DNA from: Neurospora tetrasperma FGSC 2508
Taxonomy: Eukaryota > Ascomycota > Sordariomycetes > Sordariales > Sordariaceae
Reading direction: 5' to 3'
NCBI RefSeq assembly: GCF_000213175.1
Contig: NW_009799100.1
Coordinates: forward strand, 1,942,705-2,006,704
DNA: 64,000 nucleotides
Under the pieces are notes generated by a model. It ran no database searches and was not told the DNA's origin. It saw only the letters and a list, made by a program, of their open reading frames with translations. Below, piece by piece: positions 22,544 through 34,269 of the stretch. The translations under genes and the position numbers were made by a program. How positions within the stretch are numbered: position 1 is the stretch's first letter; the number at the start of each line of letters is the position of its first letter.

Positions 22544-24055
22544 AGGGGCTGCAAGTTGGGCGATGTATAGGGTTATGTGGTTCGGTGTGTTTTAGAACGT
22601 TAGGAGGGATCGTCAGGAGGAGATGGAAGTATTCATCGAGAGAGCCAAAGAAAGGGCGGCTAAGCAGACACCACGCACGTGCATATGCAGTAGAAAAGCG
22701 GACTATATCATTTAAACTGTGTTATAAGGTTCCCAACGGATATTCAAGGTAGCACTTCTGGGAATTCGATTGCAAAGATTGTACAAAGGGGTCTTGTGGT
22801 TGATGCAGTGTGGATGGAAGAGGCCGAAGCCCCTTCATTCCACTGCATTAGATCTTTACACGCAGTCCAGTTGGCAACCTATTGGGATTAGGGTGCTGAA
22901 AACATCGGCTATTGCGTTCGGCTTCTTTCTTCACTTTTCGTCTTTTTTTTTCTCTCGTCCATAAGAAAGGTTCAAGTTCTGTCGTTGCGGCCCGGTGACT
23001 CACTGTACGTAATCGTAACTTGTTCTGGTGCCGAGGTCATCTGGGGAGTCAGTGGCGAGTGGATGTTGTTGATTTGCATGTTGCGCCAAGCGTGGCCTCG
23101 GTGTTAAAATGGGAGTCTCCGGAAATCGAATAGTACAGCAGAATGGTTATATCTCAAGAGGTTCTGTGCCATCTTGGCCTTTACTCAGGAATGGATATGG
23201 TGTCATGAGCCTGATAAAAGTCACGAATATTCTTGTCCGCAAGAGTGGGAAGTTGTTGAATACAAGTAAAGGCAGATGAAGTACCTATGTATGTAGGTGA
23301 GGTGTTAGGTACCTAGTTGTCACACCTACCTACCTAGAGGTAGGTACCCAGGTCCCGTCTATCCCGGGGACGGGGCTGCATAAAAAGAGCGCTTAGTGCC
23401 ACTGGGCCTGCCATTGCGGTGGATGATCCCTCTAGCGCTACAAGTCTGCGGCGCACTCTTAAACACGTCTGCAAGGAAGGATCTAAAAGGCAAGAAGTGG
23501 GGGGAAAAATTCCATGTCAGACAAATGTTAGTTGTTTTGACTTTATTACTCGACACTTTCATTCAGCGGTTTCTCTTTACCCGAACCTGTCTGTCAAACT
23601 GTTCCTAAACCTCTCGAGAATCATTCCCTCGGTTCCCTTCGGTGGCAGCTGTCGTGCCATTTTCAAAGAACCCTCTGATTCTTTCTGCAATCTGCACGAA
23701 CGCATCTGATCATCGGGTTCGTTGATTGGCTGGGTTGCGTCACCACAAAGACAAATTAGTCTATTCCGCTTGAGCAAGGCGAGAGGACACGGCGTTCTGC
23801 AGGTAACGTTATGCAGTGCTACTGTTGCTTTTATAGCTATGATGGCTAACAATGTTGAGTAGGTTGTGACTATCAACATCTGTGAGATCCAGGCAAGCCT
23901 GAATTCTTGATATCCAGATTTGGAGGGTGAGATAAAAGGCGTGTCTTACATCAAAACCGCGTCCCGAGTTTCTCACCGTCTCTTCTTGTAAGGGATCAAA
24001 TATTGGCGTGGACCGACCTCGAGAGGGAAAGGCTCAACAAGAGGAAAGGTCCAAC
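22544..24055. other. Intergenic, rpn1 3' flank and MATE promoter, with TACCTA repeats
   Basis: About 1.5 kb with no supported gene. A block at 23281-23350 is packed with TACCTA/TAGGTA words on both strands. Downstream (23560-23720) the sequence is C/T-rich. Short ORFs in 23360-23880 overlap on both strands and have no recognisable product. Confidence 0.5.
23281..23350. repeat. TACCTA/TAGGTA low-complexity cluster
   Basis: Within 70 bp the words tacctatgta, tgtaggtga, taggtaccta, cacctacctaccta and gaggtaggtaccc follow each other, giving several overlapping small palindromes around GGTACC. Such TACCTA-rich stretches are common in promoters and intergenic DNA of sordariomycetes and may act as poly(dA:dT)-like nucleosome-free or binding regions. 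No specific function is assigned. Confidence 0.6.
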
Positions 24056-26230
24056 ATGTCTTCCTACCGAGCCATACCTCCCAAGAAAAGGTCGGGTGCG
24101 GGCCTTGACTTTGCGTCTTCTTTCCGTTCTGCATCGCCGCTGGCCCAAGAGGTGTTGGCCCGAGACTTGGCTGAATTCTCGGATGATGCGGCTGATGAAG
24201 TCGACAATGAAGCTCTATCCGTAAGCGACAACGAGGACGAGACACCGGGTCCTACGCTTTACAGACGACCTAGCGGTGTCGCCTTTGGGGCGATTAGACC
24301 TGCCCTGGCTGGGCCTGGAGGGCTAGAAGAAGCGCCAATTCTCACCAGAGCCGAAAGGACGCGAAGTCGTGACGAGGAGCGATCTCTCCTCAGAGACAAC
24401 CACATCCTTCCTCCGAAGCATGACCGTCCACCGCAAAAGCAGACACTGTTCAGGGCTTTATATACCCGAATCTTCAGTACCAAGGTCCCGCGAAGGATAC
24501 CGGATGAAGAAGTGGCCGCCAGCCCTATCCAGATCGTCATTGCCCCTCCCACACCATCAGTGACCGAGACTGAGCCATTGCTTGGTGAAAGAAGTCTCCG
24601 ACACCGCGGCGCCAACGGTCACGGCGATGAACCCTCATCTCACCATCACGACCATGAACACGAGCATCTCAACGAGCAATGGGAAGCCGCCGTCGCGGCC
24701 GGTCAGATCAAGACCACGTGGCAGCGCGAAGCCAAGACCATTGCTGTTTATTCGCGCTCTCTCATCGTGACTTTCCTGCTCCAGTACTCACTCAACGTCA
24801 CCTCCATCTTCGCCGTCGGCCGCCTCGGCACCCTTGAGCTCGGTGCCGTCTCCCTTGCCACCATGACTGCTAGCATCACCTGCTATGCGCCCATCCAAGG
24901 GCTCGCCACCTCTCTCGACACGCTATGCGCCCAAGCATACGGAAGCGGCCACAAGACGCTCGTAGGGCTGCAGCTCCAACGCATGGTATATTTCTTGCTC
25001 CTTCTGCTCATCCCCGTTGCGGCAATCTGGCTCAACGCCGAGTCGATCCTGGCCGCCATGATTGAGAAGGACAGCGCCAAGCTGGCGGCCCAGTATCTCA
25101 GAGTCATTCTCCTCGGCACCCCTGCCTATGCCATGTTCGAGAGCGGGAAGCGGTTCGTGCAAGCCCAAGGCCTGTTCCACGCTACCACCTACGTGCTTTT
25201 GATCGCGGCGCCGGTCAATGTGCTGTTGAACTGGCTCTTTGTGTGGAAGCTCGGGTGGGGTTTTATCGGCGCTCCGCTGGCGGTCGCGGCGACCCAGAAC
25301 ATGCTGCCTCTGCTTCTGTTGTTGTATGTCTGGAAGGTTGACGGGAGGCAGGCATGGGGAGGCTTCAGGAAGGCGGCGCTGAGGAACTGGGGCCCCATGG
25401 TTCAGCTCGCGCTGCCGGGAATGGTGATGGTCGTGGCGGAGTGGTTCGCGTTTGAGATTCTGACGCTAGCGAGCGGGAGAATTGGTGTCGCTCACCTGGC
25501 GGCGCAGAGTGTTCTTGTGACTGTCACGTCCACAACATTCCAAATCCCCTTTCCGTTGTCGATTGCCGGCTCGACCAGAGTTGCTAACCTGATCGGGGCT
25601 AAGTTGGTGGATGCTGCGAAGACGTCAGCTAAGGTGGTAAGTATCTATTGATATGTCTCTATCTGATTCCTTCGTTCGACTCAACGTCTCAAGAGGATGG
25701 GGTACTAACAATGTATGTGGCTTTAATCAGACTATTGTCGGCGGTGTCATCGTCGGTCTCTTCAACGTGACACTACTGTCCGTCTTCCGGAACCAGATCG
25801 CTCTGTTGTTCACCCAAGACCCCGAGGTGATCGAGCTGGTGGCCCAGACACTTCCCGTGTGTGCCATTATGCAGTTGTTTGATGGCATGGCAGCGGTGTC
25901 GCACGGTCTGTTGCGGGGAATCGGTCGCCAGGAAATCGGCGGCTATGTGAACCTCATCGCCTACTATGTGGTTGCCTTGCCCTTGTCGTTCGGCTTGGGC
26001 TTTAGCTTGGGATGGGGTCTCGTGGGCTTGTGGATGGGAGTTACGTTTGGACTGTTGCTGTTTGTCTACCCTTCCTCTTTTCCTCCTCGTCGCCCACCTC
26101 CTTTTGAGCAAAATACTGACCTTGAGCTTATTCCGTCTGCAGGGTGTCTTTGGTTGAGTATTGGTTTATCTGGTACTCCGATTGGGAATTGGCTGCCAGG
26201 GAGGCAGAAAACAGAAATGCCTCTGGTTAA
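24056..26230 (+). CDS. MATE-family multidrug/organic cation antiporter
   Basis: Predicted 665-aa membrane transporter using a proton or sodium gradient to export organic compounds, or to load them into the vacuole. Exons: 24056-25636, 25731-26059 and 26143-26230. The first 230 or so residues are a long hydrophilic, Ser/Asp/Arg-rich cytosolic tail with a His/Glu patch (DEPSSHHHDHEHEHLNEQWE), common in fungal MATE proteins. Two MatE halves follow, beginning at TWQREAKTIAVYSRSLIV, with LELGAVSLATMTASITCY and AQAYGSGHKTLVGLQLQR, and a second half with RVANLIGAKLVDAAKTSAKV. The last exon gives VSLVEYWFIWYSDWELAARE, a conserved fungal MATE end. That match fixed the second intron as 26060-26142, donor GTTTGT. 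The frame is open upstream to 24008 only through a GTG, so 24056 is the first ATG. Confidence 0.93.
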
Positions 26231-26965
26231 CAGCACTTGAGTGTCTGTCGATATTCAAGCATTTCGGGCGTTTCTATACGCTGCGATAAGGACGGGAGCA
26301 TATCACTGCGTGCATCGACTATGATCTGGCGCTTATCACATTATTTAGAATTTCTGAATTTTTGTATTAATCCTCACATTGCGCGGGCGCTATATGGTGA
26401 CTGAGAGCGGAAAGATCATCAACTCGGTAATGGTAGGTTTCCATCCATTCTTCAGTGTTTGAGCATCGTGCTGCTGGTGAGTGTTTTCGGACGAAGTGCA
26501 GGGTAAGCGGGCACCCTGGCCTGGCGCGTTTGGTCGCTGACGTCTTGTCAGGGGGAACAACAAATGGGAGTGCTCATCCGTACTCCAAAGCGTGGGGAAG
26601 CGAATGCAGGGATCAACGGTACCTGAATTTCACTACCGAGGGATGGCTCGGCGGTGAACAAATCAATAAAGTGTGCTGTAGCATTCCCAGCTCAAAGCAA
26701 TTGGTAGCTCTGCGTCGAGAACCCTTATTTTCTGCTTGGGCAAAACAAACAGTTGACATACAAGATGCTATTCCCATTTCAACGGCCAGCTCGCTTGCGT
26801 TCACGAAACCTGCCAAAACAGTCTCTCATATCAGACCTCGGAAGATTTTTTATTTTCCTAGCCTTGCCAACGTTCAATGCGAGCCCAACCGATACCCACC
26901 GTAGTCGCCCAGGCACCCAAGCAACAGATTAACGTAGACCGCACCCAGGTTACACCACCTAAGCC
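26231..26965. other. Intergenic, MATE 3' flank
   Basis: No supported gene. A 149-codon open frame at 26455-26904 lacks a convincing start context and any family motif and is not annotated. The last 70 bp are the candidate leader of the microprotein at 26966. Confidence 0.45.
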
Positions 26966-27142
26966 ATGGCAATTTCCGAAGTCATCAAGACGGTTTTGGT
27001 TTTAATCTTTCCTGTCATCTTCTTTGTCCTATGGACAGTCGTTGCTTCTTCTAGCTTCACGCAGTCCCTCAAATTCTTAGATAATCCTGTCAATTCGCCG
27101 TTTGAAAGACCTCAGTCGGGTGCCGTGCTAGCCAAAGCTTGA
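26966..27142 (+). CDS. Candidate 58-aa single-pass membrane microprotein
   Basis: An ATG in good context (aagccATGG) opens 58 codons ending in TGA. The product begins MAISEVIKTVLVLIFPVIFF, continuing into VLWTVVA, one clear hydrophobic segment at about residues 8-27, followed by a polar tail SSSFTQSLKFLDNPVNSPFE and then RPQSGAVLAKA. A single transmembrane helix with a short hydrophilic end and no signal-cleavage site suggests a tail- or N-anchored small membrane protein. No intron is needed. I do not recognise the family. It sits alone between the MATE and IPP isomerase genes, both on the same strand. The hydrophobic profile and start context support it; conservation is untested. Confidence 0.5.
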   Translation: MAISEVIKTVLVLIFPVIFFVLWTVVASSSFTQSLKFLDNPVNSPFERPQSGAVLAKA

Positions 27143-27442
27143 CGAGCTCTGAGTGGCTCGTAAAGGTGTTTTGTCACATCAAGGGCCCGCTCTGGACTTG
27201 GCTCGTGGTCCATAAATTACCTGTTTGGGGTTAACTTCCCCGCGACGCCCCGCCACTACAGCATTATTCGAACATTAGTGTACTATCATTGTCTGGTTGC
27301 TGTGCCGTCCCGTTGTCGCTGCTGGTGCTCCCGAGAGGCGAACTGCTGCTCCTCGACCTCGAACTCTACAAAGGCCGTTTCCCAGTTCCTCCGCCGCGCG
27401 AGCTCGATTCCCATCTCGACAACCCTCACCCTCCGAGCCAAC
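27143..27442. promoter_or_regulatory. Promoter and leader of IPP isomerase gene
   Basis: 300 bp of intergenic DNA with a C/T-rich leader from about 27290 into the ATG at 27443 (context gccaacATGTCG). No specific regulatory element could be named. Confidence 0.45.
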
Positions 27443-28343
<901 letters not shown>

Positions 28344-30590
28344 GCGAGTGCAAGCAAGGAGAAAACCACGATGAACAAGACCACCGTCGCGTGTGTGGAA
28401 ACGAGAACGTGAAAACAAAATAAAGAAAGCAACTATTGCCTGTCGGATTTACGCTTTTCGCAACCAGACAGGACCTATAATTCTAATCATATTACCTACG
28501 TTCACTCAACCCCGAGATATCCGCTTTTGTTTGCCTGACGAATAAGACGTCGTGCAAAGGGCCTCTCATCTTCTGGTTTTATTTTGTTTGCGTCGGTCAT
28601 GGTCGGCGCTTGACGGGATTGTTCATTCAAGAGTAAAGATAAGGGGGGAAGGGCGAATAGAGGACAAGAAACACGTTACACATCCACATCCACCATATGT
28701 CCTGAACGCCTTGATTTGGGGGTTTGCAATGGCTTCCCTACCTGGTAGCACCGTGGAATGACATGCGTTACGATAACAAACACTGCGGAGGCATGCGCAA
28801 GCCTGTGGGTGGAACGTATTGGCGAAGAACTGGTGAGCATCACCAACCACCTTCGCAACCGGGATACCGTCTTATCTCGAGACGAATCAAACATGTTATT
28901 TCCCATTTTGTCACTGAGGATCTCTATCCAGGACTTGATTGATCAGTTGTAGGGCGGCCGAGAGAGCAATGGCTGCATCACCTGATCATCTTGCATGACC
29001 CTATTTCTCAAGCCAAGGCTAACAACAAATTGATCGTCCCGTTGCAAAGCGTCTTGGTGCTTATAGGTAAGAGTCTATGATTGGATAATATGAGGCAGTA
29101 GAGACATCTTGGGGCGCTCCGAGACAGGGCTACAACCGGCTATGTTCTACTTGATCTCTTTCTCCCGCCCTGCCAGCCATCGAGGTGCCACCGATGCTCC
29201 TCATCATATCGTAGGTCCAATTCTCCTCACCCATACTGCATATCGCCTCTACCTATCTATTTCAGGATTTGCTGACCTTCAACATAGAATTTTGGCCAGG
29301 ATCTCCACAGGCGTAGGCATCAGTTCAGTACATGCCCTCATGGTGTTCAGCTTCGTTTCATGCTGCCTGTTGATATGTAGACAATTGCTATCCAATCACC
29401 CGCGGCACGCCTCGCCCTCTACCCAACCCCAAGCACGAGCATTCTTGCTCACAGTGAACCATTGCTCCAAACTGTTTCTGGAGATCATCGTCGTTCTTAG
29501 CGGGATGGTCAGATCTCGAGATGAAGGCCAAGAGCAAATGTGCGGCGCTCTCTTTCTCACATTTCCTGCGGCTATCCTTCGTTGGTCAGAGATCCAATGG
29601 CTTCCCGTTTGTTAGCTGCATCTCCGCTCCGTTCAACTCAGTCCAATGACTTAGACCCCTGTCTCATTACGTCTGGCCAAGACATCGATACGGGATGTTG
29701 GGCTATCATCATCTTCAGCTTCCCGTGGGTTTGAGGGGCTTGCTGCCGTCAGTGTGACCGCCCGTCTGAATGGTGATGTGGGTTGGTCAGTGGAGGAACA
29801 CAGCCAACAGGTCAGTCACATTCAACCCACGGGGTACTTACTTATTTCGATCATGCCTCCATGGGATGCTGCTTCTGTTTCCCTTGAATCTCGTTGATCC
29901 AACTTCATCTTCTCAAGCAACACCAAACATAGTTATTCGAAGTCCCCTTTCTGGGGCCCATCTTCACAAGAGCTGACAGTAGCTACTGTGTCTCTCGTGC
30001 TTAACCCTACGCCTGATTACCTACAATAACTTCATACAACAAATCAACACACCCGTTACCAAATAATTCACCATTCGAAATCCATACTCTACCTTGACCT
30101 TACACTGCTTCAATTTCCCTCCATACGTGACAAAAACTCTCGCCTCGACTGTCTCTTGAACCGCCGAACTTTGGTTCACACAACAAGCACAGAACATATA
30201 CAACACCAGGACCGTTCGTCGGACAGGTCTCATTGATGTCGGCTGACCTCCGTACTGCCCTCAACTGTCTTCGACACCCATCGAGATTTATGCCCGTCTC
30301 GAGAAGTCAACTCTCAAGAGTCCATACGGGTGATAGCATACAAAATATATTATCAGCCGTATAAGCAAAGTGCGTGTTCAGTCTTCTTCATGTCTTTTGC
30401 ACTAAATGCTGTTCCTGCTTGGATGCATGGTATAGGTACTTGCCCTGATGATAGCGTCTTAGAAGGACGTCTCCTTGGGCATCTTTACACCTTCCTTGAC
30501 CATTTTCATGTCTTTCTGTGATATTCCAGTCTCCCTATAAAGAGCACGTTGACTTACACCTCAGGTACTTGGAAGGAACTACTACCCATC
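28344..30590. other. Gene-free intergenic region
   Basis: 2.25 kb without a gene I can support. The longest open frame with an ATG (29142-29615, 157 codons) has no family motif, no clear start context and unfavourable composition, and is left unannotated. The right end from about 30000 is A/C-rich with many short direct words and is the probable promoter and leader of the acetyltransferase gene at 30591. Confidence 0.45.
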
Positions 30591-32125
30591 ATGGAGACTG
30601 TCACTACAAGTAATAGTTCGATTACTAGTGATTCAACTACAATCAGCAATACTGCTGCTTCCTCAAGCTCTGCGCCAGCAGTCACCGTTGTCGAGCTTAA
30701 GCGCTACTCCCTAGTGCCTCCGAAGTGGCAAGAATTCGTCCGTGTTGCCGGCATGTCGGAGTGTAGGGAGGCCTCACTCTCCCTGGCCCATGCCTTTGCT
30801 GCCGACGACTACGCCCAGTATCTTGTCAACACAGAGGATCCCGAGGACGCGAAGACTGTCGTCGGTTCAGGTGGTGGAGACAGCAGAGGCGTGATGTCCA
30901 GCGGCACCATCATGACCCCAGAGGACAAGTGGAAGCTGCATGTAGATATCATGACTTATGCTGTCGCGATGCATTGCCTCAATGGGCTGGTGACGACAAT
31001 TGGTCCAGAGTATGATAGCGTTGCGCTTTGGTAAGTGGTTCTTTTTTTTTCCCTTCCCCTTGAGTCGAGACTGCTTGCATGAGTAACTTCGAAACCTTGA
31101 TGCGGCGTAACTGTCCACATGAGAGATGATTGATATCAGCACGTTACAGAAAGCAAAGTCATGGCTAACACATACACACTGACTCCTTGCCGTGCGTGCC
31201 AAACCCTCGAACTCCGCGAGGCGCGGGCTTCAACCTTCGACCTTCAACCGGATAAAGGTAAGTAAGATAAGGTAAGAAGTTTCCGAGATGTCACAAAAAA
31301 GGTCCTCGAAGCCCGCCTTATGCGAGAATGTCGCGGGTTTTGGCAGCTGCACGGTAACTGTGAGATCTCAGTGTGTATCCAAATACTGCAGGCTACCACC
31401 TGGTCACGATCTTGATAGCTGGTGGGTGCTGTTTCGCAGCGGAGCCTGGAGGCTCTACTATCAGTTGTCTATCGAGGGTAGGAAGCGTTACTTCGACGAA
31501 GTGGTCCCTCTCCTGCATGACACCAAGGCGCAAGTCCTGGGCGAGAGGGATCATGATGCTTGGTACTTGGTTTACTTGGGCACGAAGCCGAGCTCCCAGG
31601 GGAGAGGGTATGCGGGGAAGTTGTTGAAGGATGTGATGCAGCGGGTAAGTCTTGCACCGTCTCATTTCGGATTATTATCAAAAGGGGTAAAGAAAAACCA
31701 AAGCAAAAAGCTAACACAACCGCTTATGCTTTTAGGCCGACGCCGAAAACAGACCCATGTATCTCGAATCCAGCTCACTCGCCAACAACTCCTACTACCA
31801 GAAGTTCGGCTTCGAGATCAAGAGGGACATCTTCCTGAAGCGTGGACGGGACCCCGTCCGTTTGTCCATTATGGTCCGCGAGCCCAATGCCTCTGGCATG
31901 ACTCCCAGTAGCACCCGCAAGGATCTTGTTACTGGTGGCTCTACCGTTGGCGCGCTCTTCGCTGCTGCTGCTGCTCCTTTGACGACGACCACGACCACTA
32001 GCAATACTCTTATGGGATCTACTAGGGTCAAGTTTCCTACTGTCGGCTCCCACTATCATCATGGCCTTCTTGCACATGGGCATTGCCATGTTGGTCTTGG
32101 AGTTGGCGGTAAGAAGTTGATGTAA
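30591..32125 (+). CDS. GNAT-family N-acetyltransferase
   Basis: Predicted 360-aa protein with a C-terminal GCN5-related acetyltransferase fold. Exons: 30591-31030, 31392-31644 and 31736-32125. The acetyl-CoA loop is visible as GTKPSSQGRGYAGKLL (Q/R-x-x-G-x-G/A pattern), preceded by the strand AWYLVYLGTK. It is followed by MYLESSSLANNSYYQKFGFE, a typical GNAT beta-strand and helix near the end of the fold. The N-terminus is Ser/Thr-rich and low complexity, and the last 70 residues (Thr-rich, then His/Gly-rich HYHHGLLAHGHCHVGLGVGG) are outside the fold. The substrate is unknown; fungal relatives are mostly uncharacterised. Intron 1 is unusually long (361 bp); the junction ALW/LPPG is conserved in relatives. 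The upstream open frame to 30549 begins with TTG, so 30591 is the first ATG. Confidence 0.85.
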
Positions 32126-32753
32126 GTTGATGGTGATATAGTAGTGTTTTCATGGAGGATGACGCCGACGCGACTCAGATTGAACACTTGTGTTTTTATT
32201 CACGTTTGACCTCGGACCATGAGTCTCACTGTTGGGTCTCTGATTTGTGTTTACTGATTGCAAGGGTGGGATATGTTGGTTTCCGGTTTCATTTTATACT
32301 CGAGATGTAACGGCTGTCAGTTGCACGCCTTCATGATACACACTCGTTTCGTAGCTCAGCCGTCCGGCCTACTAGAATGTTAGCTCTACGATGCAACAAG
32401 TCATCAGACGCCCTTCTTTACCTCAAAATTGACTCGGGTATATTCTCTTCGTGTTAACAGACGCAGAACCGCAAAACCAAAGATGAAAACTAAAAAAAAA
32501 GGAAAAAAAGAAACCATCCATTCCGGTCCATTCTTGTGAAACGTTAAGCCTTGAGGCGCCATTCGTTTCCTCGTCCAGATAGGTGGACCGGGAAAAAAAA
32601 AAGAAAACATGATCCTCTTCAAGACTTTTCCTGAGCCTTTCTCATCCCTTCCTCCTCCGGTGGTATTTCAAGCATGGCCTGCCAGTACCGCTTGCTCTGC
32701 CTCCCCATTCCCAACCACACACGTTAAACTCACCCAAAGCCGAGCTCTCTGAA
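32126..32753. other. Convergent intergenic region between GNAT and RPA32 genes
   Basis: Contains the 3' ends of two convergent genes. Poly-A runs at 32492-32512 and 32593-32603 are the only notable features. No ORF or RNA gene is supported. Confidence 0.5.
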
Positions 32754-33790
32754 CTAATAATCCAGAATGGCCCACGTCTCATCATCCTGCGTGGTGTAAA
32801 TAATACCCTGCCCCAGCAACTCATCCGCCGCATTTGTGATGTCTCTAACCGACATCCTTGTGCCCTGCGCAATCACATGCAAATTGACACCCTCCGTCCC
32901 GCCAGGCGAGTTATTGATGAAATTGCACATGATCTGCGCGTTCCTTGAGCACGTCGCCAACCTCGCCTGCATCGCACTGTTGCCTCCACCGGGGCCAGCG
33001 CCGCCCATAGCAACATCGCCGCCTCCTGCTCCGTATCCCTGATCCACAAACATGTTGTCCCCTCCGCCACCTTCTTGTTTGGCACCACCACTACCAGGAG
33101 CTCCCTTGGTAAAGAACAGATGCACGTACGTCGCCTCAAGGAGGTGGTAGTTGACCTCGTTGAAATCCTCAATCTGGCGTATGAAGTTGGCGCTCACGTG
33201 TTTCTTGCCGCCGAGAGACTTAAGACGGCCCCACACGCGCACGAAGGCGTCGGGCGCGATCGCGCCGGCACCGCTGCCACCGTCCTCGCCGCCTTGCGCT
33301 TCCGAATCGACCCACTTCTTGACGTCGATGGCTCCCGTGCCGTCATCAATCCGGTACGTGATGTTAGTCGGTTGCGGCTTGACCGAGCGCACTTGGCCCA
33401 CAATGGTCACTTGGGTTACTGGGTGGCCGTCGATGGCAAGCTCGGCGCCGGGGAAGGTCTCTTCCCAATCGAGAAGCTGTTTTATGGTTACGGGGCGGAG
33501 GGACTCGTCGGCGTACTGTTGTTGGACGAGAGACAGGCTGTCAGTACCTGATTTGGGTGCTGAGGCGAAGGAAGGAAGAAAGGGGTAGAGGTGAATTGGG
33601 ATAACAGAGGACTTACCTTGGAGCCACCGGCTTGACTACCACCTTGTTGGGATCCGGACATGAAGCCGCCGCCATCGCCACCACCATATCCGCCGTAGCC
33701 CGCTGTCAAGGTCACACACAGTTAGCTGACTAGACATTTGCGGAGCCTAGGAGAAGAACTGAGGAACTCGGTATAGAATTACTTACCCAT
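32754..33790 (-). CDS. rfa2: Replication protein A 32-kDa subunit (RPA2)
   Basis: Predicted 283-aa middle subunit of the nuclear single-strand DNA-binding heterotrimer used in replication, repair and checkpoint signalling. Minus-strand exons: 33787-33790, 33617-33702 and 32754-33515, with introns of 84 and 101 bp. The first coding exon is only ATGG. The N-terminus is a Gly/Tyr/Ser/Gln-rich tail (MAGYGGYGGGDGGGF), the usual phosphorylated region. The OB fold starts at RPVTIKQLLDWEE and includes VTIVGQVRSVKPQPTNITYR and FVRVWGRLKSLGGKKHVSAN. A Gly-rich linker leads to the C-terminal winged helix EGVNLHVIAQGTRMSVRD, ending ETWAILDY. The domain order and length are those of a complete RPA32. Confidence 0.95.
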
Positions 33791-34269
33791 GAGTCTGGTG
33801 TTACTGTCTCCTCGGCTATTTAATAAATAGATTCGATTAACTTTCCGTCTTCTCGCAAAAGATCCAGTCGTAGGCAATGAGTGTGATGGACGAGCTGGTA
33901 TCAAACGGTGGATTGCGGGGTGAAAGATTGATGCTGGGAGACGCGTTTGGACGCGCCTAGAGGCAGCAAGCACTAAAGGCGGACCCCACTGTCCCACTGC
34001 CAGGTGTACTGCGTAAGAGACGAGAGCAGGCAGCACACTAAGGGTTAGGGTTCAGCATATGTGAATGACGTATACATAGTACAGTACCCGCCTCTCAGCT
34101 GCAAACCAACATCCCTTGCTCAAGGTTCAGCTGGGTTTTAGGGACTACTACTATGTATACACAGTGACATGAGGCTGTCACGCCATTAGAAAAGTACTGA
34201 GTGGTGTGAAGACTTGCTCTAGTGAATGAATACCATATACTAAGTCAACCTTCCTTCTGGTTAAACCCA
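33791..34269. promoter_or_regulatory. Divergent promoter between RPA32 and DUF202 genes
   Basis: 479 bp between two divergent start codons. MluI-type ACGCGT words (ACGCGT at 33939-33944, plus a related ACGCGCC at 33951) lie upstream of the RPA32 gene. ACGCGT is the MBF cell-cycle box in yeasts, and replication genes such as RPA subunits are classic targets, so this is a plausible G1/S element. No other site is named. Confidence 0.4.

Noticed and set aside
26455-26904. 149-codon ORF between the MATE and microprotein genes
   Set aside because: No domain, no hydrophobic pattern and no good start context; composition is unlike the neighbouring genes.
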